A stretch of DNA of 64,000 bases from Gambelia wislizenii (GCA_030847615.1 JAUMIR010000014.1:12004501-12068500); one strand, 5' to 3'. Positions 46,551-58,270 are shown, counted from the stretch's first letter. The notes: generated by a model from the letters alone, not told the origin. Numbers and translations are program-made.

Positions 46551-46600
46551 CCCCTTCCTCCTCTCGCCCCCCCCTCTCCCGCCGGGCGCCCCCTCCTTGG

Positions 46601-46775
46601 CAGGACCGGTTTAAGGAAAACGGGGGGCCCCTACAATGCCTTATTTGGGGGGGGGGCATATGCTCATCTCAACCTAACTCAACCTAAGCTATCCACAGGA
46701 CAGGATATTCAGATTATGACTAATAATGCTTTTGCAGGAGGAGGGTTACAGGGGGCCCCACAATGATGGGGCCCC
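46601..46775 (+). repeat. CpG-island-associated repeat, copy 3
   Basis: CAGGACCGGTTTAAGGAAAA, a G run, CATATGCTCATCTCAACC, ACAGGACAGGATATTCAGAT, TTTTGCAGGAGGAGGGTTAC and GGGGCCCCACAATGATGGGG. It marks the outer edge of the VAV2 CpG island. Confidence 0.7.
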
Positions 46776-46779
46776 CTGC

Positions 46780-47320
46780 AGATGCTGACACCACCAGTGC
46801 CTTCAACCAGCCCTGCCCCTTGGCCCTCCTGGGGTCTCTTCTGGCACCCTCCCAGCCACCCCAGCCAGAGCCCAGGAGAGGAGGAGGGGGGCACTTTCTT
46901 GGGCTGGCCTGCAGGCAGCAGAGCCCTCAAAGGCACCTCGGGAAGCAGGCCAGGCAAGCCAGGGCCTCTCAGCCAAATCCCAGCAGCGCCTCTCTCTTTC
47001 TCCCCGTTTCCAAGCTGGGGCCCCACAGGGCTGGATGGAGCCCCCCCCCCGCATGCCCTCAAGACCCCTCAGGCTTCAGAGCCACACTCCAAATGTGTGT
47101 GGAGGGGAGTGACCCTTTGGGGTACCCCCTGAACCTCCTGCAAGGGTCTCCCCTGAGCCTTTGGTCTGGCAGCGGGCCTGAGTAGGGTTGCCACCACAAA
47201 AGCCGGAGAGGGCTCCTATACCTTTAATAGTTGCGTAGAAGGGGGGATTTCAGCAGGGGTTGCTTGCTGGCCTGTTGCAGTAGAAACAGTCCCTGGTGAA
47301 ATTCCCTCTTCCTATTGTTG
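46780..47320. other. GC-moderate flank upstream of VAV2
   Basis: Moderately GC-rich, with overlapping open frames on both strands (46709-47185) that lack any recognised domain and look like composition artefacts. No exon can be supported. Confidence 0.5.
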
Positions 47321-47324
47321 TTAA

Positions 47325-47510
47325 CTGCCCTCCAGTTCAGACTTCAACTCATGGCAACCCTAGAATACCTCCAAGACCCCCTGGCCTCAACCCCTCTACT
47401 CAAGTCCTGCAGACTCAGGGCCCTGGCCTCCTTGACTAAGTCTCTCCATCTGGTGTGCAGTCTTTCTCTCTTCCTGCTACCTCTTCTACACAACCCTTAA
47501 AGCTAAGGCA
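47325..47510. mobile_element. Bov-B-like LINE/SINE-tail fragment
   Basis: ACTGCCCTCCAGTTCAGACTT, CAACTCATGGCAACCC and the TCTCCATCTGGTGTGCAGTC stretch resemble the Bov-B 3' region in reverse. Short and diverged. Confidence 0.35.
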
Positions 47511-47876
47511 CTTTTCTTCAGGTTTCACTCTGGCACCCAGACCCAAGGTGCAACTGGACCTCTATCAGAAGCTCAGAGACACAAGTGGGGGCTTTGCATC
47601 ACAGCTCTTTGAGGGAAAGTTCCTGGGGGCAGGCAGGATTCAAACCCAAGTCTGAACAGGCAGAATCCTATCCCTCAGATGAATCATCTTTCCCAGATAC
47701 AGCTGCCATCATCAGTGAAATGGATGCCACCTACCTTCTCAAGCCATACTCAGCTAAGGGTGCAAAATCAGCCTTTCACTTGGAGAGACTTTGGTTGAGA
47801 CAAATAATCTGGGGGCACAACGTGACAAAGATTCTTGAACCCTTGCAAGAGTTCTCACCCCCAGCCCTAGAGGGGG

Positions 47877-48490
47877 ATCCACATCATGCAATTATAGCAG
47901 TTTGAGACAACTTTAACTACCATGGCTCCATCCTATGCATCTTGGGGTTTGCAGTTTGGTGAGGGACTTAGAAGTGTCTGATATATACAGCAGGCCCCCC
48001 ACATTCATTGGTGTTAGGGGTACACAACCCCAGCAAAAGTGGAAAAGCCGCAAATATCTCTATGCCCCGCAAACCATATTTAACACACACACAGTACAAT
48101 CCACAGATTCACCCCACCATGGATGCATTCAAGGTGGTGGGCTTCATTCACAAGGCAGAAGCAGGCAGCTGGTGAGGTTTGCGGCTGCTGCCCTGTGCCT
48201 TTTTTATTCGGGGCTTACAAGCCTGGTCACATGTTCACAGTCTCTTGAAGCTTGCAGTCCCTATTAAAAATGGAATAGGGCAGCAGCGGAGGCAGCAGCA
48301 AATAATCCATAGATAACCAAAACCACAAAAGTTAAACCTGCAAATGCGGAGGGCCGATTGTGCATCGGAATTGTACTTTTAGCAGATAAGTCCCCTCACC
48401 AAACTACAAATTCCACAATTCCATAGGTCAGACCCATGACAGCTAAAGTGGTGTCAAAGTGCTATAACTGTGCACTGTAGATATACCTCA
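47877..48490. mobile_element. Foldback MITE split by a Tigger-like element
   Basis: Left half 47877-47985 (GCAGTTTGAGACAACTTTAA, TTGGGGTTTGCAGTTTGGTG) and right half 48370-48490 (AAACTACAAATTCCACAATT, GCTAAAGTGGTGTCAAAGTG) are the two arms of the 43426 family. The Tigger-like element at 47988-48360 sits at their junction. Confidence 0.7.
47988..48360. mobile_element. Tigger-like DNA transposon nested in a MITE
   Basis: Left end CAGCAGGCCCCCCACATTC after TA (47986-47987); the right end has AAATGCGGAGGGCCGATTG. The interior GGGCTTCATTCACAAGGCAG and AATAATCCATAGATAACC region is degenerate. Confidence 0.6.
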
Positions 48491-48961
48491 GCTGGATATT
48501 GGGATTCCTGCAAGGTATGTTGGTTGAGGTGGGCATGTAGCCTAAACTCCGCAAGGTGGCCCTGCTAGTCTCCTATAACACAGATTGGCCACCCCCAGAA
48601 CCATGAAGAATCTCAGAGACACCTTTTATTCATTCAGTGCACACTGGTGTTCTGAGACTGCTCCATTTTTTAAAACAAAAAATGAAGTAGAGCACACGAG
48701 AGACAAGCCTGCCTTAGCAAGTCCTAGTTCTGGAGGACAGCTCTTAACATTCAGTGGCTTAGATCCTGTATTGAACAAGTGCAGCATAAAAGTTCTGCAG
48801 GCAGAACTATGCCTGCCTATAGTCACTGTTTAGCCACCGCAACCCACCCTCCGTGGCCATTCTGTGGCTTGTGTAGAGCGGGGTGGGGGCTTGAGAACTG
48901 TGTGGCTCTGTCCCTGCAGCCAGACATAAAATAATGAGCTCATACACTGGGGTCTCAGTAG

Positions 48962-48994
<33 letters not shown>

Positions 48995-49180
48995 TTTTAT
49001 TTATATCCCGCCCCTCTGCAATGCAATCGGGGCGGCTTACAATATAAAAACCCCATAGTCACCATACCCTAGCCCACCCACCCCTTAAAATAATATTAAA
49101 TTACAAAGAATTAAAAACATGGATTAATTAAAATATATATAAATTAGAAGAAAAAAAAATTTAAAACATACAATCATAGC
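48962..49180 (-). mobile_element. L2-like LINE 3' end
   Basis: (ATA)n tail, ATTTATATCCCGCCCCTCTG, GGCGGCTTACAATATAAAAA and CTAGCCCACCCACCCCTTAA match 14026-14230 almost base for base, so both come from one recent subfamily. Confidence 0.85.
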
Positions 49181-49359
49181 CATAGATGATGGAATCATTC
49201 TGGGTATGGCTATGGGGACAAAGCCAGGTGCTTCTTCAGCCCCCTCCCCTGCTCTCTATCAGCCATTGAAAGCCAGTGGAGGGCATTTACTACCGGTAAA
49301 TAGAGACTCCAAGACTCTAGGGGAGGAGCTTTGGTGATTGCAAAGGGAGGAATAGAATA

Positions 49360-49577
49360 CGGTTGGCCACGGATTGTGTATCCATGGATTCAACCAACCA
49401 TGGTTTGTAAATATTTTTTAAAAGCTAATTCCAAAAAGCAAACCTTGATTTTGCCATTTTATATAAGGGGTGCCATTTTACTACTCCATTGTCTATAACA
49501 AGACTTCAGCATTCACAGATTTTGGTATCCATGGGGGGTCTTGGAACCAAACCCCAGCGGATACTGAGGGACCACTG
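49360..49577. mobile_element. Tigger-like DNA transposon
   Basis: It has TATCCATGGATTCAACCAAC, CTTGATTTTGCCATTTTATA and a right end GAGGGACCACTG. The left end is diverged (CGGTTGGCCACGGAT), with TA at 49358-49359. Confidence 0.7.
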
Positions 49578-49579
49578 TT

Positions 49580-51145
49580 CCAAACACTCCAACAGCAGCA
49601 ACAAAAAAGACATATGCAGTCACTGGACTTAACTCTTGTCTGTGTCACTAACAGGATGACAACCAGTGTCCAATAACTGTGTGGTGCTGGAGTATATCCT
49701 AGAGCCAGACACCACACATTTATTTCCCACAATTTACCCCCAACAATCACTTTGTTTTTTCCTCCTATTTCCCCACAGTTATCACAAAACAAGAACGAGG
49801 GCTTGTTTTTTCCCTGCACATGGCTAATCACACACGCCTGCACCTAACCAATGCAAAATGATAGGCTGGTGGATCCCAAAGCCACAAAAGCCCCATCTAA
49901 TGGTATTCCTCCTCAAGAGTCCATGCAACCTGGTGTCATTGATTGCAATTCAGTTTACTCCTTTGCAGAAATGTGCAAATTAAGGTTTCCAAAATGCATA
50001 AAATCTCTCCGCGTCACAGCCAGGAGCTGTGACTGGGTTGGATTGCCCATTTACTGCATGAAGATGAAGCAAGTCAGGATTTCCACCCTTACTTCAGCCT
50101 CCTAGGGGGATCTCTAATCAGCACTCAGAAAAAGCAAGGGAAACACACCCATTGCCTCACTGGATGGGAATGCCAAACACCAGCAGGTTCCATACAGGCT
50201 TATGGGAAATGCTACCAAAAGACAATGAGGGAGAGGTGGTTAGCCAGCCCACATCTCTGCTCCTTGCTTGGTTCTCCAGTAGCAAAACGAGCTTGGTAAA
50301 ATATCCAAAAACATCCATGGAAAGTACTTTCCAGGAAGTCAGCTTAAGAAGGAATGGGTGAGGAGAGGGAGCTGGCCCAGGAAATGCAGCTGGCCTGGTG
50401 GTCCTCTCCCCAGCTGCCATAGTGGCACATCCAATCACATAAGTGAAACAAAATGGAGGTCATGACCGAGCAAGACTTGCTGTGCAAAATCAACATGTGA
50501 TCGTACCAGGTGGGGGTGCAGGGCATTGTATAGCAGCCAACATTTCACTCGTCTTATGATTCCAACTGATGGAGCAACTCCAAACTCCAGCATGGAGTAT
50601 TGCTGGACTGGTGGAGCATCAGTCATGGCTCACAGGTGCCAATGAGGCTGAGCATCTCCGTAACTCTCAAAACAACTGCTAGGATCCCTAACTTCTAGCC
50701 CCACCAGGAAAGGAGAAGGGCAGCATCCTTATCTTAGACAGCCAACCTGCATGTGTGAGTGGGGTAGGCAGCAGACCTGCCTTAGTGCTCTTCCTGCAAG
50801 TTGAGGTGAGAATCCTGTTGGTGACTAGTGTAAAAACCACTGTGTAAATGAGTGCAGTTCCTAGGATGTCGTGCAACGGTGGTACAAGCAGCTTTAGACC
50901 AGGGTAACCATAGCGCAGGTCACTATGCTTCCCAGGAGCTAGCCTGGTTTTTCCATTTCACTTGGCAATTGGGATGTAACTACACCACTACACAACAAAG
51001 TATTGCTGCCACTTGTGCCATGGTACCATCTAGTATAACTCTGGTGGAAAGTTAAGCTGTGCAACCATTGAACAAGATCTTGGCCAAGGGAAGAAAATGG
51101 GCAGCCATAGGCACTTTTCCCTGCAAGGTGTGAAGGTCCTGCCAT
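49580..51145. other. Upstream flank, nothing assigned
   Basis: Unique-looking sequence with small open frames on both strands and no recognised domain, RNA gene or repeat terminus. Confidence 0.45.
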
Positions 51146-51149
51146 GCTA

Positions 51150-51332
51150 CAGTCAGCCCTCCATATCCACGGGTTCTGCAATCTCGGGTTCAACCAACCA
51201 CGGCTTGAAAATATTGGGTAGTGGGGCAGAAACCCCAAAAGCAAACCTTGCTTTTCACCATTTTATATAAGGGACACCATTTTACTATGCCGTTGGATAT
51301 AATGAGACTTGAGCATCCAAAGATTTTGGCAC
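51150..51332. mobile_element. Tigger-like element, right end missing
   Basis: Left end CAGTCAGCCCTCCATATCC after TA, GGTTCAACCAACCACGGCTT, TTTATATAAGGGACACCATT; it breaks off at AAGATTTTGGCAC. Confidence 0.75.
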
Positions 51333-51367
51333 AAGAAAATGTTGTGATTCACCTCTTGAGAGTGGGG

Positions 51368-51416
51368 AAGGGGAGGAGAGAGAGGGAGAGAGAGAGAAAG
51401 AGGGAGAGAGAGAGAT
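51368..51416. repeat. (GA)n-rich low-complexity tract
   Basis: An almost pure purine run of GA and GGGA units on the plus strand; length variation is likely. Confidence 0.85.
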
Positions 51417-52023
51417 TACCTCCTGAATGTGGCACTTTCTAGTCTCAGGTCATAGATGGCTGGTTATGAGCACCAATTAGATAAGGGGCATTATGTTTTT
51501 CCCAAAGTAGCCAACAGCACACCTGGGCATTGCCCACAAGATGACATGCAGCCCATGGTCAGTGAGTTGCACATCTGTGTTGGTGTGGTGCATGGCCTGC
51601 CAAGTGGAGCCAACAAAGCTGTGGGCCACCAACATGTGCCAGCAGTTTGGGGGATGAGGGCCTTTCTGCCAGGAGCCTCTCACACACAGGACCATGCATG
51701 CACACACTTGCCTTGTCCTGTTGTGTCTCTGAGCTGCCAATAGAGACCCAGCTGCACCTGGGACATGGTTGCCAGAGAAAGGGGTGGTCAGCTCACCCAG
51801 GACCTAAAAGAAGTTTCTTTTTCTGTGGCCAATGGAGTTTACATTTTATTTCCTGGACTTTACCACTCTTTTGTCTCCCAGAGCACACAGAGCAGCCTCT
51901 GCCTATATGGGTATCCCTCCAGACCATCTTAACTGACAACAACAAAAACGACACCTTGACAAAATGTAGGCCTGTGACTCTACCATCCTCATTTTTTCCT
52001 CTTCTCCTGTATGATTTTTAACA

Positions 52024-52135
52024 CCTTTGCCTGATGAAGAAGAACCCAGTGGAGCTGCGAAAGCTTGCATCATGCATTTTGTGCATTTTTGGTTGGCTCA
52101 ATAAAGGTATCACTGTTTTGTGGATTTTGGATGTT
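52024..52135 (+). mobile_element. Penelope-like candidate terminal repeat
   Basis: GCCTGATGAAGAAGAACCCA, GCTGCGAAAGCTTGCATCA, GTTGGCTCAATAAAGGTATC and TTGTGGATTTTGGATG define this family, also at 41530 (reverse), 54565 (3' part), 59625 and 62622. CTGATGA and GAAA are spaced as in a hammerhead core, but the intervening sequence here pairs poorly. Confidence 0.45.
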
Positions 52136-52257
52136 ATTGTATTTTGCTGCATGGTTAAGAGGGCTACTCCTGAATATGTTTTATGAAGCATCGAAATTTG
52201 TAGAATTTCCCTGAGAACAGCTCTGCTGCCCCCTACTGGCGACCGATGGTGAACGGT

Positions 52258-52395
52258 AGTTTTGTGAGATATTTAGCCTTCTCTGTCACAGAGCTCTGGT
52301 GCCACAACAAACTATATATCCCAGGACTCCATAGCATTGAGCCATGGCAGTTAAAGTAGTGTCAAGATGTATTATTTCTGTACTGCAGATACAGC
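52258..52395. mobile_element. Foldback MITE, right half
   Basis: GAGCTCTGGTGCCACAACAA, TATATCCCAGGACTCCATAG and GGCAGTTAAAGTAGTGTCAA match the right arm of the 43426 family. The left arm is absent. Confidence 0.6.
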
Positions 52396-52829
52396 CTAGG
52401 AGACCAAGGTTTGAATCCCTGTCAGCCATAGAAACCTAATGGTATATGCCACAGACTCAAATTGTTGTAAATCTGATTGCTATTCTTTCAGGAATCCTGG
52501 GAACTGGTATTTTGAAAGAAGCAGTGAGGTATCCTTAGCAAAAAGCTCTTTCCATACCTATCAAACAACAATTCCTAGGGTTCACTGGGGAAGTCCTGGG
52601 GCTCATCTAGATAGGAGGAAATATTGCGTGGGGACACACATTACCTGCAATTCTCAGCATCTCCCTTTTGTCTCCATGATTTTGTCAAAAAATGCTGGCT
52701 GCACAGTGATGTGCGTTGACATGCATATGGACCCGCAATTCAACATGGCGGCCACAAGTACAGGCCACTAATATTCTCCCCTCATGAAAACCTCTCTTCA
52801 ATTTTTTTTTAACCTCTGCTTTTAAACGG

Positions 52830-53085
52830 GTGGAAATTAGACCTTCCGCTTGTTTTAAAAAAAATCACCTCAGCATGGTGGAAAAGTGCACTATCGCTCT
52901 TCGGGGACATGAAAATGGTGCTTTTGGACAGAAACAGGAAAGCCTGCCCCTGCTTGCCCAACAGACCAATCAGATTTCAACTTCCTTTTTTGCCCAGAAT
53001 GCACAGTGCTGCAAATCAGTTGTCCAAATGACTGGCAAGGCGCATCTCCCTGCAGTATATGGAAAATTTTGCAGAAAACGCTGAA
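52830..53085 (+). repeat. Unclassified dispersed repeat, copy 3 of 3
   Basis: Core 52955-53057: CCAACAGACCAATCAGATTT, CCCAGAATGCACAGTGCTGC, AAATCAGTTGTCCAAATGAC. Homologous to 10328-10430 and 18079-18178. A CR1 starts within 10 bp of its end. Confidence 0.6.
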
Positions 53086-53093
53086 GTCCTCTA

Positions 53094-53736
53094 TCATAGA
53101 ATAATAGAATTGCAGAGTTGGAAGAGACCACGAGGGCCATCCAGTCCAACCCACCTGCCACGCAGGAAATCTTGATCAAAGCATCCCCGACAGATGGCAA
53201 TCCAGCCTCTGTTTAAAGACCTCCAAGGAAGGAGACCCCACCATGCTCAGAGGGAGTGTGTTCCACTGCCGAACAGCTCTTACTGTCAAAAAGTTCCTCC
53301 TCATGTTGAGGTGGAATCTCTGTCCCTGGAGCTTGCATCCATTGCTCTGTGTTCCAGTCTCTGGAGCAGCAGAAAACAAGCCTGCTCCATCCTCAGCGTG
53401 ACATCCCTTCAAATACTTAAACAGGGCTATCATATCGCCTCTTAACCGTCTTTTTTCCAGGCTAAACATACCCAGCTCCCTAAGTCTCTCCTCATAAGGC
53501 ATCATTTCCAGACCTTTCACCATTTTAGTTGCCCTTCTCTGGACACGCTCCAATTTGTCAATATCCTTTTTGAATTGTGGTGCCCAGAACTGGACACAGT
53601 ATTCTAAGTGAGGTCTGACCAAGGCAGAATAGAGTGGCACTATTACTTCCCTTGATCTAGACACTATACTTCTATTGATACAGCCCAAAATCGCATTGGC
53701 CTTTTTAGCTGCGGCATCACACTGTTGGCTCATGTT
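53094..53736 (-). pseudogene. CR1 ORF2 C-terminal fragment, open frame
   Basis: A 185-codon open frame (53733-53176) encodes the CR1 tail from [17 protein letters not shown] through [17 protein letters not shown] to DCHLSGML without a stop. It starts inside the RT tail and lacks the polymerase core. Among the best-preserved CR1 copies in the window. The 3' end has two terminal repeats (CATAGAATAATAGAATTG). Confidence 0.88.
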
Positions 53737-53739
53737 CTA

Positions 53740-54510
53740 TCATATGGTGAATGGTGGGTTTTGCCTCCCCCTCCCTCTGAATATGGCAAATGTCCTGCGT
53801 GGCTTGTTGGGTATTCTCCACAAGTTCTGTGAGGGGTATTGTCACCATTTAGACAACCCCTGGCAATTGAAATGTTATGAAACCAACACAGATTCTAGGG
53901 TAGAGCTCATGCCCTTCTCCAACACTCACTCACACACACACACACACATGCTAGTTTCACTTTATTGCTGGTGACCAATAAAAGTCATGCAGACTTGCCC
54001 ATCATAGGGAGACACAGGGAATGCAATAACCAGACCCTGAAGGAAAGGTGCTTAAAGTCACAAGTTCATGGGAAAGCTCTGGTTGCCCCTTTAAAAACAT
54101 AATAAAAATAAATAAAAAGAATGACAGGTCAGAGTCCTTTACGTTTAAAAGTTTTGCAACGGGATAGTTATTATAGGTCATGCAAATTATTCTCTAGATG
54201 TGTTCCTTCATCCTGGCATTTTAAGGTATGGATTTTAATTTTTTTATTTTTTGTACAGTACTGTTAAAAAATTCAGCATGGCAATAAAAACTCAATAAAG
54301 CAATTCCAGGAAAATCATACAGCAGTAAAAGTGAGGAAGGAGAGAAATACAGCATGCACCCATGACCAATTAAGGGCTTCGAAGAAGGGAAAGGTCTTCT
54401 GTTTGTTCCATGAATTATACAAAGCCCATGTGCCAGATGGACCAGGGAAGGGGGGTTCCCAACCAAAGAACCAAAGAAGCTTCCCATGCCCTCCAATTAT
54501 CCTTAAACAG
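53740..54510. other. Upstream flank, little recognised
   Basis: It contains a (CA)n run at 53932-53948 and AT-rich sequence at 54225-54300. No coding or RNA gene evidence. Confidence 0.45.
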
Positions 54511-54654
54511 TCCTGATTAATCCTCAGCCCTCTTACTTTTTCACCGGCTTTTAAAATATCCCAGTTTTTCTGTCAATAAAGGTATTGCTTTTTGACGGAT
54601 TCTGGATTTTGTTTTGCTGCATGGCCAACATGGCTACCCCTAAATGTGTTCCCT

Positions 54655-55010
54655 TGACTACCTGAGGATGGGGCAAGCTTGTTTTTGCTGCTCCAGAGAC
54701 TAGGACACAGAGCAATGGGTTCAAATTACAGGAAAAGAGATTCCATCTAAACATTAGGCATGGCAGGGGGTTGGACTGGATGGCCCTCATGGTCTCTTCC
54801 AACTCTACAGTTCTATGATTCTATGAACTTCCTGACCATAACAGCTGTTCAGAAGTGGAATGTACTGCCTGGGAGTATGGTGGGGTCTCCTTCCTTGGAG
54901 GTCTTTAAACAGAGGCTGGATGCTTTGATCAAGATTTCCTGCGTGGCAGGGGGTTTGACTGGATGGCCCTTGAGGTCTCTTCCAACTCTATGATTCTATG
55001 ATTCTATGAA
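54655..55010 (+). mobile_element. CR1 3' end containing a second CR1 tip
   Basis: The outer CR1 runs ACCTGAGGATGGGGCAAGCT to AAACATTAGG (54757), and resumes at ACTTCCTGACCATAACAGCT (54827) through to three terminal ATTCTATG repeats at 55010. Between them, 54758-54826 is the 3' tip of another CR1 (CATGGCAGGGGGTTGGACTG to two ATTCTATG units). Confidence 0.85.
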
Positions 55011-55183
55011 TATGACCCGGACTGGCTTGGTGCACCCATAATGTCTTCTCCTAATTGTATAGCCTGCCTCTCCTGGCACTTTTCTGCCTGTAAGCACAGG
55101 ATAACACACACACACCGCAAAAAAACAACCTCCAAATCAGTTGTCTTTGGAGATTATCAGATGTGTTAAAATGGCATTATGAC

Positions 55184-55570
55184 TGTCAGGATATTGGGAC
55201 ATGCAGTAGATTTATCTTGTACAGAACTGAAATGTAACAAACAGACTGCAGTTTGCAGCACTATGAGCTAGCAGCAGTTTGCAGAAGCTAGCTGGGTAAA
55301 TGTATTAATGTTGATTAGCTCACAGCCCTGGAGCTAAGTTGAACAGAGCTGGGCTGGGTTGGGCTAAAGTAGTCCTGTTTTGGATCTCACTGTGTGAATA
55401 TTTTTTTCTTCTGAATGCTGTATATTGCTATAAATATTCTTTATCATGCCTAAGTAAAGAGAAGTTGTTTTTTAGACAGAAAGGCTATACTCTGTACTAT
55501 ACTCTGCTGTTTATCTTTGCTGCCTGGACCTGTTTAGGTACCCAGTGCATGTTCTATATATTATGCAACA
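55184..55570 (+). repeat. Solo LTR with perfect 5-bp target duplication
   Basis: It starts TGTCAGGATATT and ends ATTATGCAACA (TG..CA), 387 bp. The target duplication ATGAC is identical at 55179-55183 and 55571-55575. It carries ATAAATATTC and CTAAGTAAAGAG stretches but no coding sequence. The start matches the copia LTR (TGTCAGGA), so a copia-type origin is likely. The internal region has been lost by LTR-LTR recombination (inferred). Confidence 0.8.
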
Positions 55571-56430
55571 ATGACAATGCCATGATATTGCAAAAGGGCT
55601 TCCTTATCAGACAACGTCATCCCCCGTTGTCTCCCAAGTGTTCTGCTGCTATTATGGGGGCATTTTAAAAATTATTATTTTCAGGGAGAAGCCGGTAATT
55701 GATCTCCCGTGGCGTTTCCGCTCTGGATTTGCCTGTGTGCGACAATGTGCCCTGTTTTGCTGGCAAGATTCCAGCGGCCCTGGGTGGTCCTGCCAGAACA
55801 CTTCCAGGTGAGATTGGGACATTCAGGTAAGCTACCCTCTTTTTTGTACCCTCCCTGGGTTACTTGTAATATTTATAGTGTTGAGGTGCTTGGTGTAACT
55901 TTTTTGCATTTATTTTTATTTCTATTTTTGAATTTCCCACACTTACATCTTCTTGCAAGAACAGGTGAGATTCACCCCAGAAAATGAAAGGAGCTCCGTT
56001 TTTTTTGTTTTTTGGTTTTTTGCAAGCTTGTAACTTTCATCACTTCTAACAAGTACTCAAGGAAAGGTCACCAATGTATTTTAGCTCCAGGATGGCCCTT
56101 CAAGTACCCCCACCATTTAGGGCTTGAAACATCAAAACCTTGGGACAAAGCACCAGATGCTAATAATGCTTTCTCAGGCAAAAGCAATGCTACAACAACC
56201 AATATTCCCATTCACAACTGGGCTGCTGCATATTGAACCAGCTTCCATTGCAGAATGCTGTAAAGGCAACCCCATAGATGATGCATTGCAGTCATCTGAT
56301 CTGTGTTGTCAAAGAATACAGAAGATGCTATCCAGACTCTCCCAGGTTAGGAACAGCTGTTAGGAACCATGCCACTTGGCCCTGGCGCAAACCAGCCCAT
56401 ACAGCTGAAATGAAAGGATAATAATCAATG

Positions 56431-57441
56431 GCTCCTCTTCATCCTGGAGAGAAGTGACCAGTGGGGTGCCACAGGGTTCTGTCCTGGGCCCAGTGCTATT
56501 CAAGATCTTTATCAATGACTTAGATGAGGTAATAGAGGGCATGCTTATCAAGTTTGCAGATGACACCAAATTAGGAGGGGTAGCTAATGCACCAGAGGAC
56601 AGGATCAGAATTCAAAATGACCTGAACAGATTAGAAAGCTGGGCCAAAACTAACAAAATGAATTTCAACAGGGAGAAATGTAGGATACTACACTTGGGCA
56701 GTAAAAATGAAATGCACAGATATAGGATGGGTGACACCTGGCTCGATCGCAGTACATGCGAAAGGGATCTAGGAGTCTTAGTGGACCACAAGCTGAACAT
56801 GAGTCTGCAGTGTGATGCAGCAGCTAAAAAAGCCAATCTGATTCTAGGCTGCATAAATAGGAGTATAGTGTTCTAGATCAAGGGAAGTCATAGTGCCACT
56901 CTATTCTGCTTTGGTCAGACCTCACCTGGAATATTGTGTCCAGTTCGGGGCACCACAATTCAAGAAGGATATTGAAAAGCTGGAACGTGTCCAAAGGAGG
57001 GCAACCAGGATGGTGGGAGGTCTGGAAGCCATTATGCCCTACAAGGAGTGGCTTAGGGAGCTGGGCATGTTTAGTCTGGAGAAGAGAAGGTTGAGAGGGG
57101 ACATGATAGTCATGTTTAAATATTTGAAGGAATGTCATACTGAGGATGGAGCAAGCTTGTTTTCTGCTGCTCCAGAGACTAGGACACGGAGCAATGGGTT
57201 CAAACTACAGGAAAAGAGATTCCACCTAAACATTAGGAAGAACCTCCTGACAGTAAGAGCTGTTTGGAAGTGGAATACACTGCCTTGGAGTGTGGTGGAG
57301 TCTCCTTCTTTGGAGGTTTTTAAATAGAGACTGGATGGCCATCTGTTGGGAATGATTTGATTGTGTATTCCTGCCTGGCAGGGGGTTGGACTGCATGGCC
57401 CTTGAGGTCTCTTCCAACTCCATGATTCTATGATTCTATGA
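56431..57441 (+). pseudogene. CR1 ORF2 (RT end and tail), older subfamily
   Basis: The frame 56454-56876 holds [20 protein letters not shown] and an intact FADDTKLGG box; an extra T near 56873 creates a stop where other copies read VSRSREV. The second frame, 56893-57327, holds the tail [20 protein letters not shown] to SPSLEVFK and then a stop. An in-frame 3-bp insertion lies near 57031. Three terminal repeats close the copy at 57441. The 5' side is truncated within the RT. Confidence 0.9.
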
Positions 57442-57559
57442 AAGCAGCTGGAAACTAGGATACCACTGTTACCTACCCTAACATCCCCTGTCCCATATCT
57501 GTAATAATTGGCAATATTTAATAATTTGGCAAAGTGTGGCTTTCCAGGCAGTGTAGCCA

Positions 57560-58270
57560 TTAAAACTGGGAAATTCCAAGAACCAGGAATTAAAAAAGAC
57601 TAGCATTTAGACTCAGTCAGGTATGCACTTAAGGAAGGGCCAGCCCAAATTCCAAAGAAAGATAATTAGCAAGGCAACCTCTCGTGTGAACATCTGGCTA
57701 ATCCAATCAGACTTAAGTGAGGTACTCAAGTCTTTAAAGAACCCTCATACCTTTTACCTTCCCCCAGCCAAAAGAGGTTGCTTCCTCCATTCAGTTACTA
57801 AGTAACCGCACATTAAGGATAATTAGTATATCCGGAGTGTCCATTGTCTTACCTTGAGAATTTCTGAGAAGCATTGTCTTTCACTTTAAATCCCATCCCT
57901 TGAAGGAAAATATTGGCTATATAAACCCTTCCAAACCCCCACTCAAGTGCACACAGATTCCCATCCTGTGGCCACTACGTCCATCTGTGTAGCCAGGCGC
58001 ACTGTCCATCCTCCTCTCGACTCCACATCAGACTGTGTAACCATTCTGGCTTTGGGACCCCCCCTCTGCTGGTTTCTCCCACAATTCATCTCCTCAGATT
58101 GGTACAGTATCACCAGAAAACAACCTCCCTCCTCTATTCCTCTTCCGCAAAACTTCCTACTTTATTTGCTAGCCTTGTGTGAATGCTTGAATCCTGAGCA
58201 TATTTGTGGAATGTTGCTATTATTGCTTTCTCAAATAAGGATCAATTAATTGTACTTTCTAGCTTAACAG
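57560..58270 (+). repeat. Candidate retroelement LTR or promoter-like sequence
   Basis: GGCTATATAAACCC (57914-57927) is a good TATA-type context, followed by a pyrimidine-rich leader and, 280 bp later, CTCAAATAAGGATCAATT as a possible poly(A) region. This spacing suggests an LTR, but no clear TG..CA ends or target duplication were found. Confidence 0.3.

Larger units (their letters stand above)
45400..46650. promoter_or_regulatory. CpG island over the VAV2 promoter and exon 1
   Basis: A ~1.25-kb block, strongly GC- and CpG-rich, rises abruptly from the surrounding AT-balanced repeat DNA and spans the VAV2 start. No TATA box was seen upstream of the start codon on the minus strand. Many long open frames on both strands here are composition artefacts. 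The transcription start site cannot be fixed from sequence alone; it should lie to the right of 45803. Confidence 0.85.

Noticed and set aside
45301..46614. 437-codon plus-strand open frame across the VAV2 CpG island, and several overlapping frames on both strands
   Set aside because: Low-complexity Pro/Gly/Arg/Ala translation expected from GC-rich DNA with few stop codons; it runs antisense through the VAV2 exon and has no recognised domain.
57560..58270. A full LTR with defined ends
   Set aside because: The TATA-like and poly(A)-like spacing is suggestive, but I could not find TG..CA termini with a matching duplication; kept only as a low-confidence candidate.
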